Source of the DNA: Pseudarthrobacter sp. W1I19 | GTDB lineage: Bacteria > Actinomycetota > Actinomycetes > Actinomycetales > Micrococcaceae | DNA length: 64,000 bases | Direction: 5' to 3' | Assembly: GCF_030817835.1 (NCBI RefSeq) | Contig: NZ_JAUSZR010000001.1 | Location: 2,232,001-2,296,000, forward strand | Shown here: one piece after another, positions 10,163-19,955 of the stretch | Layout of the letters: the number at the start of each line of letters is the position of its first letter | Position numbering within the stretch: position 1 is the stretch's first letter | Program-made: the position numbers and the translations under genes | The notes under the pieces: generated by a model | Told to the model about the DNA's origin: nothing | Databases searched by the model: none | What the model saw: only the letters and a program-made list of their open reading frames with translations

Positions 10163-11100
10163 TTGTAGACCTGCCGGACACCACCACCTCCAACGTTTCC
10201 AAGAAGCTCATGGCCCTGCGTGAGCAGGGCGGCGTGATCGCCCTGGGCCGGGTGCTCACCCTCGTGGTGGTCACCAAGTCCGGTCTTGAGGAGGAAGCGA
10301 TCGAGGCGGCCAACGATGCCAGCCGGGAACACCCCTGCCGGATCATCGTCCTGGCCGACGCCGGAGCGGACGCCGAGGACCGGCTGGATGCCCAGATCCG
10401 GGTGGGCGGTGACGCCGGCGCCTCCGAGGTGATCGTGCTGCGCGGCTACGGCCAGCTCGCCCACGAGTCCGAGTCCCTCGTGGCCGCGCTGCTCCTGCCG
10501 GACGCGCCGATCGTGGCCTGGTGGCCGCACGGCGCCCCGGAGAACGCGTGCGAAACCTCCATCGGGCGGATCGCGCACCGCCGGATCACCGACTCCGCCA
10601 ACGAACCGGACCCACAGGCGGCATTGGCGCGGATCCATAAAACCTACCGGGCCGGCGACACGGACCTGGCCTGGACCCGCCTGACCAACTGGCGGATCCA
10701 GCTCGCGGCGGCCCTCGACGAAGTGGACTCCTCGCCGGTGACTGCTGTCGCCGTCGAGGGTGCCTCGGACTCCCCGTCCACCATCCTCCTCGCGGCGTGG
10801 CTCACCCTCGCCCTGGAAGCACCGGTGACCATCGTGGCGGACCCCGCCGGGACGGGCATCCGGCGCGTCCGGCTGTCCCGCCCCGGCGGCGACGTCCAGC
10901 TCTTCCGCCCGGGACTGTCCGTGGCCGAGCTGACCCAGCCGGGCCAGCCCGCCCAGCGGATCACGCTGCCGCGGCGCAGCCTCCGCGACTGCCTGGCCGA
11001 GGAGCTGCGACGCCTGGACCCGGACGAAGTCTTCGGCGAAGTGATTACTATGGGACTGCCACGAACCAATCTAAGGAGCGTCCGACCCAGTGAGCGTTGA
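10159..11100 (+). CDS. opcA: Glucose-6-phosphate dehydrogenase assembly protein OpcA
   Basis: A soluble factor of 313 residues that activates or assembles Zwf in actinobacteria and cyanobacteria. It was recognised by the start IVDLPDTTTSNVSKKLMALR, the LPDAPIVAWWPHGAPEN segment and the C-terminal region ending LRRLDPDEVFGEVI. It overlaps zwf by four bases and pgl by eleven, so it lies in the middle of a tightly coupled zwf-opcA-pgl unit. No enzymatic motif is expected in the family and none is seen. Confidence 0.93.
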   Translation: MIVDLPDTTTSNVSKKLMALREQGGVIALGRVLTLVVVTKSGLEEEAIEAANDASREHPCRIIVLADAGADAEDRLDAQIRVGGDAGASEVIVLRGYGQLAHESESLVAALLLPDAPIVAWWPHGAPENACETSIGRIAHRRITDSANEPDPQAALARIHKTYRAGDTDLAWTRLTNWRIQLAAALDEVDSSPVTAVAVEGASDSPSTILLAAWLTLALEAPVTIVADPAGTGIRRVRLSRPGGDVQLFRPGLSVAELTQPGQPAQRITLPRRSLRDCLAEELRRLDPDEVFGEVITMGLPRTNLRSVRPSER

Positions 11101-11908
11101 GCCAAGAGTAAGCATCCATCCTGATTCGTCGGTGCTGATGGCAGCCATTGCGGCCCGCCTGATTACCAAGCTTGTTGATGTGCAGGACAAGTACGGTGAA
11201 GCTACCGTGGTGCTGACCGGCGGCACGGTGGGCATTGGCACGCTGAAGGCTGTTGCTGACTCTCCGGCTGCTCCCGCAGTCAACTGGTCGAAGGTCAATT
11301 TCTGGTGGGGAGACGAGCGGTTCGTCGCCTCAACCGATGCTGACCGCAACACCAGGCAGGCGTACGATGCGTTGCTCGCGCACATCCCGGTAGACCCTGA
11401 GCGGATCCACGAGCCTGGTTCCTCGGACCACTTCGACAGCCCGGAGGAGGCCGCGGAGGACTACGCGCGCCGCCTGCGGGAGGCGGCGGCTGAAGAGCAC
11501 GCGGCCGACATGTCCGATGACCGGCCGGAGGAGCCCTCCGCGCTCCCCCGCCTGGACGTTGTCCTGCTGGGTGTGGGACCGGACGCGCACATCGCGTCAC
11601 TCTTCCCCGAGCAGGCCGGCATCCGGGAGAAAACCCGCACGGTGGTGGGCGTCCGCAATTCGCCCAAGCCACCGCCCCTGCGCGTGTCCCTCACGCTGCC
11701 GGCGATCAATACGGCTGCCGAGGTTTGGATGGTGGTGGCCGGCGAGGACAAGGCCGGCGCTGTGGGGCTGGCCTTGGCCGGCGCCAATCCCGTCCAGGTT
11801 CCGGCTGCCGGTCCGCGTGGTACGTCGCGGACCCTGTGGCTTATCGACGAAAACGCCGCCTCACGCGTCCCGCATCAGCTCGTCCGGAAGGACGCTGCGG
11901 GCGCGTAG
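11090..11908 (+). CDS. pgl: 6-phosphogluconolactonase
   Basis: Hydrolyses 6-phosphogluconolactone made by Zwf. It has 272 residues, starting at a GTG inside the end of opcA. It contains VVLTGGTVGIGTL and the WGDERFV motif of the DevB/SOL family. An acidic insert (about EEPSALP and nearby) precedes VVLLGVGPDAHIASLFP, the metal- and phosphate-binding segment. It ends the carbon operon. Its last 48 bases overlap the end of the convergent rbpA. Confidence 0.95.
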   Translation: MSVEPRVSIHPDSSVLMAAIAARLITKLVDVQDKYGEATVVLTGGTVGIGTLKAVADSPAAPAVNWSKVNFWWGDERFVASTDADRNTRQAYDALLAHIPVDPERIHEPGSSDHFDSPEEAAEDYARRLREAAAEEHAADMSDDRPEEPSALPRLDVVLLGVGPDAHIASLFPEQAGIREKTRTVVGVRNSPKPPPLRVSLTLPAINTAAEVWMVVAGEDKAGAVGLALAGANPVQVPAAGPRGTSRTLWLIDENAASRVPHQLVRKDAAGA

Positions 11909-12253
11909 CTTTTCCAGCGCTCCAGCCAGGAGGTCTTCGGCGTCCTGGCTGGAGCGCCGCTCTTTAACGTATTCCAGGTGGCTCTTGTAGCCGTCCTCGA
12001 GGATGTCCGTGTCGGCAAGCGCCACGCCGTCCCGGGCTGCAGCCGTCCCGCAGCGCCGGCAGTCCCACACCACCGGGATCTGCTCCTCGGGGAGTTTCAG
12101 GAAGACCAGCTGCGTTTCGTGTCCTTTCGCGCACAGGTACGAGATGCGTATGCGGGGAAGCTCATTCCTTTGGGCCCCCGTCTCCAGGCTGGTCCCTGTT
12201 CCCGCCGTTGCACCCGCGCGGGTGCCCCGGAAACCTGATGTTGGATGAATCAT
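11861..12253 (-). CDS. rbpA: RNA polymerase-binding protein RbpA
   Basis: An actinobacterial factor that binds the primary sigma factor and stabilises the open promoter complex. It has 130 residues. The N-terminal tail carries a Gly-Arg segment (GFRGTRAGATAGTGTSLETG), the core has paired cysteines (YLCAKGH, WDCRRCG), and the C-terminal sigma-interacting helix reads VKERRSSQDAEDLLAGALEK. A CAGGAG ribosome-binding site precedes the ATG. Its stop codon lies inside pgl, giving a 48-bp convergent overlap. The secG terminator separates it from secG. Confidence 0.9.
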   Translation of the reverse strand: MIHPTSGFRGTRAGATAGTGTSLETGAQRNELPRIRISYLCAKGHETQLVFLKLPEEQIPVVWDCRRCGTAAARDGVALADTDILEDGYKSHLEYVKERRSSQDAEDLLAGALEKLRARSVLPDELMRDA

Positions 12254-12278
12254 CGAGACTCCTGCCTGTGTTAAACAG

Positions 12279-12312
12279 AACTGTGGCTGCCGGAGAACCG
12301 ACAGCCACAGTT
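12279..12312 (-). terminator. Rho-independent terminator after secG
   Basis: Arms AACTGTGGCTG (12279-12289) and CAGCCACAGTT (12302-12312) form an 11-bp stem that can extend by three inner pairs. On the minus strand it is followed by the T-rich CTGTTTAAC. It lies 54 bases past the secG stop and upstream of rbpA. Confidence 0.75.
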
Positions 12313-12366
12313 TAGTTCGCGGACCGGCGCCGCGGCAGTGCCCGCGCCGAACCTTTTAGGCAGGAA

Positions 12367-12624
12367 TCAGGAGTCGCCGCTGCCGGTGAAGCGCATGATC
12401 AGTCCCAGGGCGATGATCACGATGCCCCAAGTAACGCCGAGGATGATGGTGAACCGGTTCAGGTTGCGCTCTGCCACGCCTGAGGAGCTCAAGCCAGAAC
12501 TCATGCCGCCACCGAACATGTCGGACAGTCCCCCGCCCCGTCCTTTGTGGAGGAGGATCAGCAACGTCAGCAGGAGGCTGGTGATGCCAAGGAGGATCTG
12601 CAGAATGACATGAAGAACGTCCAC
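12367..12624 (-). CDS. secG: Preprotein translocase subunit SecG
   Basis: The small two-helix subunit of the SecYEG protein-export channel in the cytoplasmic membrane. It has 85 residues starting at a GTG. Hydrophobic segments are at ~3-24 and ~61-80, separated by the Gly-rich loop HKGRGGGLSDMFGGG that is characteristic of the family. An AAAGG site precedes the start. It is the last gene of the gap-pgk-tpiA-secG order conserved in actinobacteria. Confidence 0.95.
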   Translation of the reverse strand: MDVLHVILQILLGITSLLLTLLILLHKGRGGGLSDMFGGGMSSGLSSSGVAERNLNRFTIILGVTWGIVIIALGLIMRFTGSGDS

Positions 12625-12674
12625 GACGGCCTTTCAGAAAGTTGGAATGACGGGAGTGTGCGCGGCGGGACGGA

Positions 12675-13490
12675 CTAGTCCGTCACCAGGTGACTCTCGA
12701 ACCTGACAATATTAGCAAACTCGGCCGGATCGAGGCTTGCGCCGCCTACCAGCAGGCCGTCTACATCGCGTTCCTTCAGGATGGCGGCGGCGTTGTTGGC
12801 CTTGACCGAACCGCCGTACAGGAGGCGCGTCTTGGCAGCAGTTGCGGCATCGAACAGGGACTCAAGCTCGGCGCGGATGGCGGCGCACATTTCCTGTGCG
12901 TCCGCCGGTCCTGCAACCTCGCCCGTTCCGATGGCCCACACGGGCTCGTAGGCCACCACCAGTTCGGCGGCCTGCTCGGGGCTCAGCCCGGCGACACCGG
13001 CGCGGAGCTGGGCAAGGGTGTGCTCGACGTGCGTTCCGGCCTGGCGGATCTCCAGGCCTTCGCCCACGCAGAGCACGGGAACGAGGTTGTGCTTGAAGGC
13101 AGCCTTGACCTTGGCATTGAGGACGTCGTCAGACTCGTTGTGGATGGTCCGCCGCTCACTGTGGCCCACCAGGACGTACTTGCAGCCCAGCTTGTTCAGG
13201 AACTGGCCGGAGATGTCACCGGTGTAGGCGCCGGAATCGAACTGGGAAAGGTCCTGGCCGCCGTAGGCAACATCCAGGTCGTCGCCCTGGACCAGGGTCT
13301 GCACGCCGCGGAGATCGGTGAACGGGGGGAAGACAGCAACCTCCACCCGGCTGTAGTCGTGCTTGGCATCCGAGAGGGTCCAGGCAAGTTTCTGCAGGAG
13401 GGTGATGCCCTGGACGTGGTCCATGTTCATTTTCCAGTTGCCCGCGATGAAGGGCTTGCGGTCAAAAGCGCCGTTCGTTGACGATGTCAC
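12675..13490 (-). CDS. tpiA: Triosephosphate isomerase
   Basis: Interconverts dihydroxyacetone phosphate and glyceraldehyde-3-phosphate. It has 271 residues, slightly longer than the ~250 typical size because of a short N-terminal extension. Catalytic residues are all visible: Lys in AGNWKMN, His in LVGHSERR, Glu in [13 protein letters not shown], and the phosphate-binding [12 protein letters not shown]. The start is a GTG preceded by TGGAG. It is separated from pgk by a 131-bp region with a large hairpin and tandem repeats, so its expression may be partly uncoupled from gap-pgk. Confidence 0.96.
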   Translation of the reverse strand: MTSSTNGAFDRKPFIAGNWKMNMDHVQGITLLQKLAWTLSDAKHDYSRVEVAVFPPFTDLRGVQTLVQGDDLDVAYGGQDLSQFDSGAYTGDISGQFLNKLGCKYVLVGHSERRTIHNESDDVLNAKVKAAFKHNLVPVLCVGEGLEIRQAGTHVEHTLAQLRAGVAGLSPEQAAELVVAYEPVWAIGTGEVAGPADAQEMCAAIRAELESLFDAATAAKTRLLYGGSVKANNAAAILKERDVDGLLVGGASLDPAEFANIVRFESHLVTD

Positions 13491-13520
13491 GTGTTCTCCA
13501 AAAAAGTCTGAATAAGTGTT

Positions 13521-13556
13521 CGGCCGGCAGGCTGCCGCGAGGCAACCTGCCGGCCG
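13521..13556 (-). terminator. Large GC-rich hairpin between pgk and tpiA
   Basis: Arms CGGCCGGCAGG (13521-13531) and CCTGCCGGCCG (13546-13556) are exact complements; GCC/GGC can add three inner pairs. No immediate U-tract follows on the minus strand. It could be a partial terminator or an mRNA-stability element inside the glycolytic operon. Confidence 0.5.
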
Positions 13557-13574
13557 GAGGACGTCCGGTACTGG

Positions 13575-13629
13575 TACCGGACACTGTTGCTACCGGACGC
13601 TGTTATTACCGGACACTGTTGCTACCGGT
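13575..13629. repeat. 16-bp tandem repeat at the pgk stop codon
   Basis: The unit TACCGGACACTGTTGC occurs at 13575-13590, as the variant TACCGGACGCTGTTAT at 13591-13606, exactly again at 13607-13622, and partly at 13623-13629. The third copy ends in the pgk stop codon, so the array fills the start of the pgk-tpiA spacer. Confidence 0.85.
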
Positions 13630-14848
13630 TCAGGACGCTGAGCCCCGGGAGTTCCTTGCCTTCGAGGTATTCCAGGCTGGCACCGCCACCGGTGGAAATG
13701 TGGCCGAACTGGTCATCGGCGAACCCGAGGGTGCGGACTGCGGCGGCTGAGTCGCCACCTCCCACAACGGTGAAGGCTCCGGTTTCGGTGAGGGCCTGCG
13801 CGATGGCTCGGGTACCGGCGGAGAACGCCTCGAATTCGAAGACACCCATGGGCCCGTTCCAGAAGACGGTCTTGGCACCCTTGATCCGCTCGGCGAAAGC
13901 GGCTGCCGAGTCGGGTCCGATGTCCAGGCCGATGCCCTGCTCACCGAAGCTGCTGCCCTCGATGGCGTCGGCGGCAACGGTCTCGTGGACGGCGTCGGCG
14001 GCGAACTTCTCCGCCACCACCACGTCCGTGGGCACCACAAATTCGGTGCCGGCGTCCGCTGCGCGCTTCAGGTAGTCCTGGACTTCGGGGATCTGGTCTT
14101 CTTCCAGCAGGCTGGAGCCAACCTTGTGCCCGGCCGCGGCAAGGAACGTGAACAGCATGCCGCCGCCCACCAGGATGGTGTCTGCCTTGCCGAGCAGGTT
14201 GTCGATAACGGCCAGCTTGTCCGAGACCTTGGACCCGCCGAGCACCACCACGTAGGGGCGCTGGGTGTCCGCGGTGAGCTTGCGCAGGACCTCCACCTCG
14301 GTATGAACGAGGTCGCCGAGGTACGACGGCAGCCGGGTGGCGACGTCGTAGACGCTTGCGTGCTTGCGGTGCACGGCACCGAAGGCGTCGTCCACGTAGG
14401 CTCCGATATCACCTGTCAGGGCCACCAGCTCGTCAGCGAAGGCGCCGCGCTCGGCGTCGTCCTTGCTGGTTTCGCGGGCATCGAAGCGCACGTTCTCCAG
14501 GACCAGCACTTCACCGTCCTGGAGGGAGGAAGCAGCTTCCTTGGCGGAGCTGCCCACGGTGTCTGCGGCCAGCGTGACCTTGAAGCCGGCCAGTTCAGCC
14601 AGGCGGGTCACTGCAGGGCGCAGGGAGTACTTTTCCTCCGGGGCGCCCTTGGGGCGGCCGAGGTGGGCTGTTACCAGCACGCGGGCACCGGCGTCCGTGA
14701 GCTTTCGCAGGACTGGCAGTGAGGCCTTGATCCGGCCGTCGTCAGTCACTGTAGAGCCGTCGAGCGGCACATTCAGGTCACTTCGAACCAGAATGTACCG
14801 CCCGCGGACACCTTCAGCGATCAGTTCGTTGAGGGTGTTAGATGTCAT
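13622..14848 (-). CDS. pgk: Phosphoglycerate kinase
   Basis: Makes ATP from 1,3-bisphosphoglycerate in glycolysis. It has 408 residues from the ATG at 14848, the normal family length; 31 more codons are open upstream but lie inside the end of gap. Visible are the N-terminal [30 protein letters not shown] in the sugar-substrate domain, and the C-terminal nucleotide site [11 protein letters not shown]. The spacer from gap is only 10 bases. Its stop codon coincides with a 16-bp tandem repeat array. Confidence 0.96.
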   Translation of the reverse strand: MTSNTLNELIAEGVRGRYILVRSDLNVPLDGSTVTDDGRIKASLPVLRKLTDAGARVLVTAHLGRPKGAPEEKYSLRPAVTRLAELAGFKVTLAADTVGSSAKEAASSLQDGEVLVLENVRFDARETSKDDAERGAFADELVALTGDIGAYVDDAFGAVHRKHASVYDVATRLPSYLGDLVHTEVEVLRKLTADTQRPYVVVLGGSKVSDKLAVIDNLLGKADTILVGGGMLFTFLAAAGHKVGSSLLEEDQIPEVQDYLKRAADAGTEFVVPTDVVVAEKFAADAVHETVAADAIEGSSFGEQGIGLDIGPDSAAAFAERIKGAKTVFWNGPMGVFEFEAFSAGTRAIAQALTETGAFTVVGGGDSAAAVRTLGFADDQFGHISTGGGASLEYLEGKELPGLSVLNR

Positions 14849-14858
14849 GTGTCTAACC

Positions 14859-15986
<1,128 letters not shown>

Positions 15987-16036
15987 TCATTGCTGAAGGC
16001 TAACCGCCTTCCGTGACCTATCTTACGTTTAACTGG

Positions 16037-16064
16037 GTCCGCCCCCGCAAGTGCGGGGGCGGAC
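16037..16064 (-). terminator. Hairpin downstream of sodA
   Basis: GTCCGCCCCCGCA (16037-16049) and TGCGGGGGCGGAC (16052-16064) are exact complements, giving a very GC-rich hairpin 66 bases past the sodA stop. There is no U-tract. It separates sodA from the gap promoter region. The rest of 15870-16130 shows no gene. Confidence 0.6.
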
Positions 16065-16130
16065 GGTCCACATTGCGGTTGGTTTAAGTCCGAATGTGAA
16101 GTTTGTTACAGGCGCGTGCAGCGCTGATCA

Positions 16131-16757
16131 CTACGGGAGCGTGATGAGCCCCGTGGCGTTGGTGCGTGCAGCCTCGAAGCGCTTGGCGACATCGGCCCAG
16201 TTCACGATGTTCCAGAAGGCCTTGACGTAGTCGGCCTTGACGTTGACGTAGTCCAGGTAGAAGGCGTGCTCCCACATGTCCAGCATCAGCAGCGGGGTGG
16301 TGCCCAGTGCGGTGTTGCCCTGCTGGTCGTACAGCTGCTCGATGACCAGGTTCCCGCCGATGGGCTCGTAGGCCAGGAAGCCCCAGCCGGAACCCTGCAG
16401 GCCGAGTGCGGCTGCGGAGAACTGGGCACGGAAGGCATCGAAGGAACCGAAAGCGTCATCGATGGCCGCGGCCAGCTCGCCTTCGGGCTTGTCGCCGCCG
16501 TCCGGGGAGAGGTTGTTCCAGAAGACGGAGTGGTTCACGTGCCCGCCGGTGTGGAACGCGAGGTCCTTCGAGAGCCGGTTGATGTTCGCGAAGTCGCCCT
16601 TCTCACGGGCTTCGGCCAGCTGGGCCAGGGCGTTGTTGGCGCCGGCCACGTAAGCGGCGTGGTGCTTGCTGTGGTGCAGCTCCATGATCCGCGCTGAAAT
16701 GTGCGGCTCCAGGGCAGCGTAGTCGTAGCTGAGTTCAGGCAGTACGTACTCGGTCAC
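16131..16757 (-). CDS. sodA: Superoxide dismutase (Mn/Fe type)
   Basis: Converts superoxide to peroxide and oxygen. I use the GTG at 16757, which has a perfect GGAGG five bases upstream and gives 208 residues starting [12 protein letters not shown], the family N-terminus. Metal ligands are visible: His in [10 protein letters not shown] and in HVNHSVFW, then Asp and His in [19 protein letters not shown] is typical of Mn/Fe enzymes; the choice of metal cannot be settled from sequence alone. It sits between whiA and gap. Confidence 0.95.
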   Translation of the reverse strand: MTEYVLPELSYDYAALEPHISARIMELHHSKHHAAYVAGANNALAQLAEAREKGDFANINRLSKDLAFHTGGHVNHSVFWNNLSPDGGDKPEGELAAAIDDAFGSFDAFRAQFSAAALGLQGSGWGFLAYEPIGGNLVIEQLYDQQGNTALGTTPLLMLDMWEHAFYLDYVNVKADYVKAFWNIVNWADVAKRFEAARTNATGLITLP

Positions 16758-16842
16758 AAAATCCTCCATCATCGTGGACACTCGGTCCGGTTGGTACATC
16801 TCGGATTGTGCATCCGGGCATCTGGCACCCGGAATCTTTTTG

Positions 16843-16848
16843 ATTCTA
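16843..16848 (-). promoter_or_regulatory. Candidate -10 element for sodA
   Basis: The minus strand reads TAGAAT here, about 85 bases upstream of the sodA start and just past the whiA stop. No good -35 hexamer is visible at the usual spacing. Confidence 0.4.
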
Positions 16849-16856
16849 TGGGCCTG

Positions 16857-17837
16857 TTACTCGTCCAGCATTTCAGGCGTCACATTGGCGTCGGTTCCGG
16901 GGATGCCCAGGTCAAGGGCACGTTTGTCCGCCATGGCAAGCAGCCGCCGGATCCTTCCCGCGATGGCGTCCTTGGTCATCACCGGATCCGCCAGGCGGCC
17001 CAGTTCGTCCAGGCTGGCCTGCTTGTGCGCCACCCGCAGTTCGCCGGCGTACTTCAGGTGCTCGGGGACGTCGTCGCCAAGGATTTCCAGCGCCCTGTCC
17101 ACGCGCGCGCCGGCGGCCACGGCGGCCTGGGCTGAACGGCGCAGGTTGGCGTCGTCGAAGTTGGCGAGCCGGTTGGCCGTTGCCCGGACTTCCTTGCGCA
17201 TCCGGCGCTCCTCCCACACCATCAGGGCGTCGTGGGCACCCATGCGGGTAAGGAGGGCTGCGATGGTGTCGCCGTCCCGGATGACCACGCGGTCCACTCC
17301 CCTGACCTCGCGTGCCTTCGCCTGGATGTCAAGCCGGCGGGCCGCGCCAACCAGTGCCAGCGCCGATTCCGGGCCGGGGCAGGTGACCTCCAGCGAGGAG
17401 GACCGCCCGGGCTCCGTGAGCGAGCCGTGGGCCAGGAACGCGCCGCGCCAGACCGCTTCGGCATCGGCTGCGGATCCGTTGACGACGGCGGAGGGCAGCC
17501 CCCGCACGGGGCGGCCGCGGCCGTCGAGGAGACCCGTCTGCCGGGCCAGCGCCTCGCCGTCGCGCACCACCCGGACCACGTAGCGGCTGGCGCGCCGCAG
17601 TCCCCCGGCCGAGACGACGATGATTTCGCTTTGGTGTCCGTAAACTTCTGCGATGGCCGCGCGCAGGCGGCGGGCCGTGGAGGCCAGGTCCACTTCGGCT
17701 TCGATCACGATCCGGCCGGAGATGATGTGGAGCCCGCCGGCGAAGCGCAGCATTGCTGAGACTTCCGCCTTCCGGACTGATGACTTCTTGATGTCCAGAC
17801 GGGAAAGTTCTTCCTTGACTGATGCTGTCAGTGCCAT
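16857..17837 (-). CDS. whiA: DNA-binding protein WhiA
   Basis: A conserved Gram-positive regulator, known to control sporulation septation genes in Streptomyces; the role in non-sporulating relatives is less clear. It has 326 residues: an N-terminal LAGLIDADG-like domain ([27 protein letters not shown]) and a C-terminal helix-turn-helix ([20 protein letters not shown]). An AGGAAGG site precedes the ATG. It follows yvcK by nine bases in the conserved uvrC-rapZ-yvcK-whiA order. Confidence 0.96.
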   Translation of the reverse strand: MALTASVKEELSRLDIKKSSVRKAEVSAMLRFAGGLHIISGRIVIEAEVDLASTARRLRAAIAEVYGHQSEIIVVSAGGLRRASRYVVRVVRDGEALARQTGLLDGRGRPVRGLPSAVVNGSAADAEAVWRGAFLAHGSLTEPGRSSSLEVTCPGPESALALVGAARRLDIQAKAREVRGVDRVVIRDGDTIAALLTRMGAHDALMVWEERRMRKEVRATANRLANFDDANLRRSAQAAVAAGARVDRALEILGDDVPEHLKYAGELRVAHKQASLDELGRLADPVMTKDAIAGRIRRLLAMADKRALDLGIPGTDANVTPEMLDE

Positions 17838-17846
17838 GGCACCTTC

Positions 17847-18863
17847 CTAACTGTTCCCGAAAATGTCGTGGTACGCCGTGGCCAGACGGAGGGGGTCATG
17901 GACGGGGCGGCGGCCCGACGCCCCTACTTTACCCAAGACCACCTCGGCTCCGATCATCGCGGCGGCCTTCTCGAACTCCGGCAGGTCGGGAACCGAGGCG
18001 GGGTCGGCCAGGACAACATCAACGCTGAAGTCCGGGGCGTAGCGCCGCAGGACGTGGAGGTGGTCGGCGGCCGTCATGCCCGAGGTTTCCTTTGTGTCCG
18101 TGGCCAGGTTCATGGTCAGGAGGCGTTTGGCCGGGGTGTGGCACAGCGCCTGGCGCATCTCGGGGAGCAGCAGGTGCGGCAGGACGGACGTGTACCAGGA
18201 GCCGGGGCCCAGGATCACCCAGTCCGCCAGTTCGATGGCCGAAAGTGCTTCAACGCAGGCGGGGGCCGCTTCGGGCAGCAGCCGCACCGCTTCCAGGGAC
18301 CCTGCAACGGCGCAGCGCGCCTGGCCGTGGATCGTCTGGAGCTGCGAGGTGCCGTCCGCCGCGGTGACCCGGACATCGCCTTCGATGGTCAACGGCTCGG
18401 TGGACATGGGCAGGACCTGGCCGCGGGCACCGAGCAGCGCCCCCGCCCACCGCAGCCCCGCGACTGCGTCACCGAGCAGTTCCCACAGGGTGACAATCAG
18501 CAGGTTGCCGGTTGCGTGGTCGTCCAGGGAGCCGCCCGGTCCCTTGCCAGGACGGAAGCGGTGCTGCATCACATCCCGCCACGTGCGGCCCCAGTCCGTG
18601 TCGTCGCACAAGGCGGACAAGGCCATCCGCAGATCCCCGGGCGGGAGGACGCCGTACTCGTCGCGCAGACGTCCTGAAGATCCGCCGTCGTCCGCTACCG
18701 TGACGATCGCGGTGAGCTCGCTGGTGAGCAGGCGCAGCGCCGAGAGGGAGGCCGACAGGCCGTGGCCGCCGCCGAGTGCAACAACATTGCGCCCTTTGTC
18801 CTGCTGGTTGGACGCCGTTCCGGCAGGCGGAACCAGCGGCAGGGCCCCGGTGAACAGCGACAT
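17847..18863 (-). CDS. yvcK: Gluconeogenesis factor YvcK family protein
   Basis: A CofD-like Rossmann protein needed for growth on gluconeogenic carbon sources and for cell-wall homeostasis in Firmicutes and Mycobacterium (CuvA). It has 338 residues with VVALGGGHGLSASLSALR near the N-terminus, TVADDGGSSGRLR, PPGDLRMALSAL and VILGPGSWYTSVLPHLL. It overlaps rapZ by one base (ATGA-type junction), so the two are translationally coupled. UDP-sugar binding is known for relatives. Confidence 0.95.
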   Translation of the reverse strand: MSLFTGALPLVPPAGTASNQQDKGRNVVALGGGHGLSASLSALRLLTSELTAIVTVADDGGSSGRLRDEYGVLPPGDLRMALSALCDDTDWGRTWRDVMQHRFRPGKGPGGSLDDHATGNLLIVTLWELLGDAVAGLRWAGALLGARGQVLPMSTEPLTIEGDVRVTAADGTSQLQTIHGQARCAVAGSLEAVRLLPEAAPACVEALSAIELADWVILGPGSWYTSVLPHLLLPEMRQALCHTPAKRLLTMNLATDTKETSGMTAADHLHVLRRYAPDFSVDVVLADPASVPDLPEFEKAAAMIGAEVVLGKVGASGRRPVHDPLRLATAYHDIFGNS

Positions 18864-19786
18864 TACTCGCGGCCCAGGTCCCGGTGCGTGGTGGTCACGG
18901 TGACCCGCGGGAACTGGGCCAGCTTCTTGGACAGTTCGACGGCGACCGCCACCGAACGGTGTTTCCCGCCGGTGCAGCCCACGGCGATGGTGGCATAGTG
19001 CTTGTTCTCGCGGCGGTAGCCGTCCAGGACCGGTTCCAGCGCCATCACGTAGCGGTCCACAAAGTTCTTGACACCTTCGGCTTCGAGGACGTAGTCGCTG
19101 ACGTCCTTGTCCAGGCCGGTGTGCGGGCGCAGCTGGGGCACCCAGTGCGGGTTGGGAATGAACCTGACGTCCGCCACATAGTTGGCATCGACTGGCAGCC
19201 CGTACTTGAAGCCGAAGCTCATGATGTTCAGCCGCAGGGCCACGGGGCCGGTCTCGCTGAAGAGCTCCGTGATGGCGGTGGCCAGGCCGTGGACGTTGTA
19301 GCCCGACGTGTCCAGCACGACGTCGGAGCTGTCGCGAAGTTCCTGCAGCAGCTCCCGTTCGGCAGCGATGCCGTCGAGGATCCGGCCGCCGCCCTGGAGC
19401 GGATGGGGCCGGCGGCCCTGCTCGAAGCGGCGGACCAGCACGTTGTCGCTGGCGTCAAGGAAGAGGACGCGGAAGGTGACGCCGCTGGCCGCCAGTGCTC
19501 CCAGCGCCGCTCGGATGTCCGCGAAAAGACCCTTGCTGCGCACGTCGATGACCACGGCCAGCCGCGGAATGGACTGCGGGGCGTGCGAGACAAGCTCGGC
19601 AAGCGTGCCCAGCATCTGGGGCGGCAGGTTCTCCACGACATACCAGCCGTGGTCCTCCAGCGCGTCAGCAGCCGTGCTCCGCCCCGCTCCGGACATCCCG
19701 GTGACCACCAGCAGTTCCGCTTCGAGCGGCTTGACGGGCTGCATCCCGTCTTCGCCTGCTCCGGATTCCGCCGTTGTGTCTGCCAT
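18863..19786 (-). CDS. rapZ: RNase adapter RapZ / nucleotide-binding protein
   Basis: A P-loop ATPase/GTPase. In E. coli RapZ guides small-RNA decay, while in actinobacteria and Bacillus (YvcJ) the role is less defined. It has 307 residues. The Walker A motif is [16 protein letters not shown] with Arg in place of the usual Lys, a substitution I read directly from the codons. [22 protein letters not shown] and the C-terminal CTGGKHRSV are family signatures. GGGGCGGA lies upstream of the ATG. It is followed at once by yvcK. Confidence 0.94.
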   Translation of the reverse strand: MADTTAESGAGEDGMQPVKPLEAELLVVTGMSGAGRSTAADALEDHGWYVVENLPPQMLGTLAELVSHAPQSIPRLAVVIDVRSKGLFADIRAALGALAASGVTFRVLFLDASDNVLVRRFEQGRRPHPLQGGGRILDGIAAERELLQELRDSSDVVLDTSGYNVHGLATAITELFSETGPVALRLNIMSFGFKYGLPVDANYVADVRFIPNPHWVPQLRPHTGLDKDVSDYVLEAEGVKNFVDRYVMALEPVLDGYRRENKHYATIAVGCTGGKHRSVAVAVELSKKLAQFPRVTVTTTHRDLGRE

Positions 19787-19873
19787 TAAGTCCGCCCCGT
19801 TTCTTCAGTTGCCTGGTGGGGGCGGCCCGCGTTGGCCCGCACCCCTCCCCAACCCTAGCTAAGAATCGGTGGA

Positions 19874-19894
19874 GTCCGCTAAGTTTGAGCGGAC
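19874..19894 (-). terminator. Hairpin downstream of uvrC
   Basis: GTCCGCT (19874-19880) and AGCGGAC (19888-19894) form a 7-bp stem with a 7-base loop, 61 bases past the uvrC stop. No U-tract follows. It may end uvrC transcription before rapZ. Confidence 0.35.
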
Positions 19895-19955
19895 GTGGCC
19901 GGATTTTGGTTAATCCTCTTGAGTTTTGCGCATTCCGGCGTGCCGGTGGCCTCCG

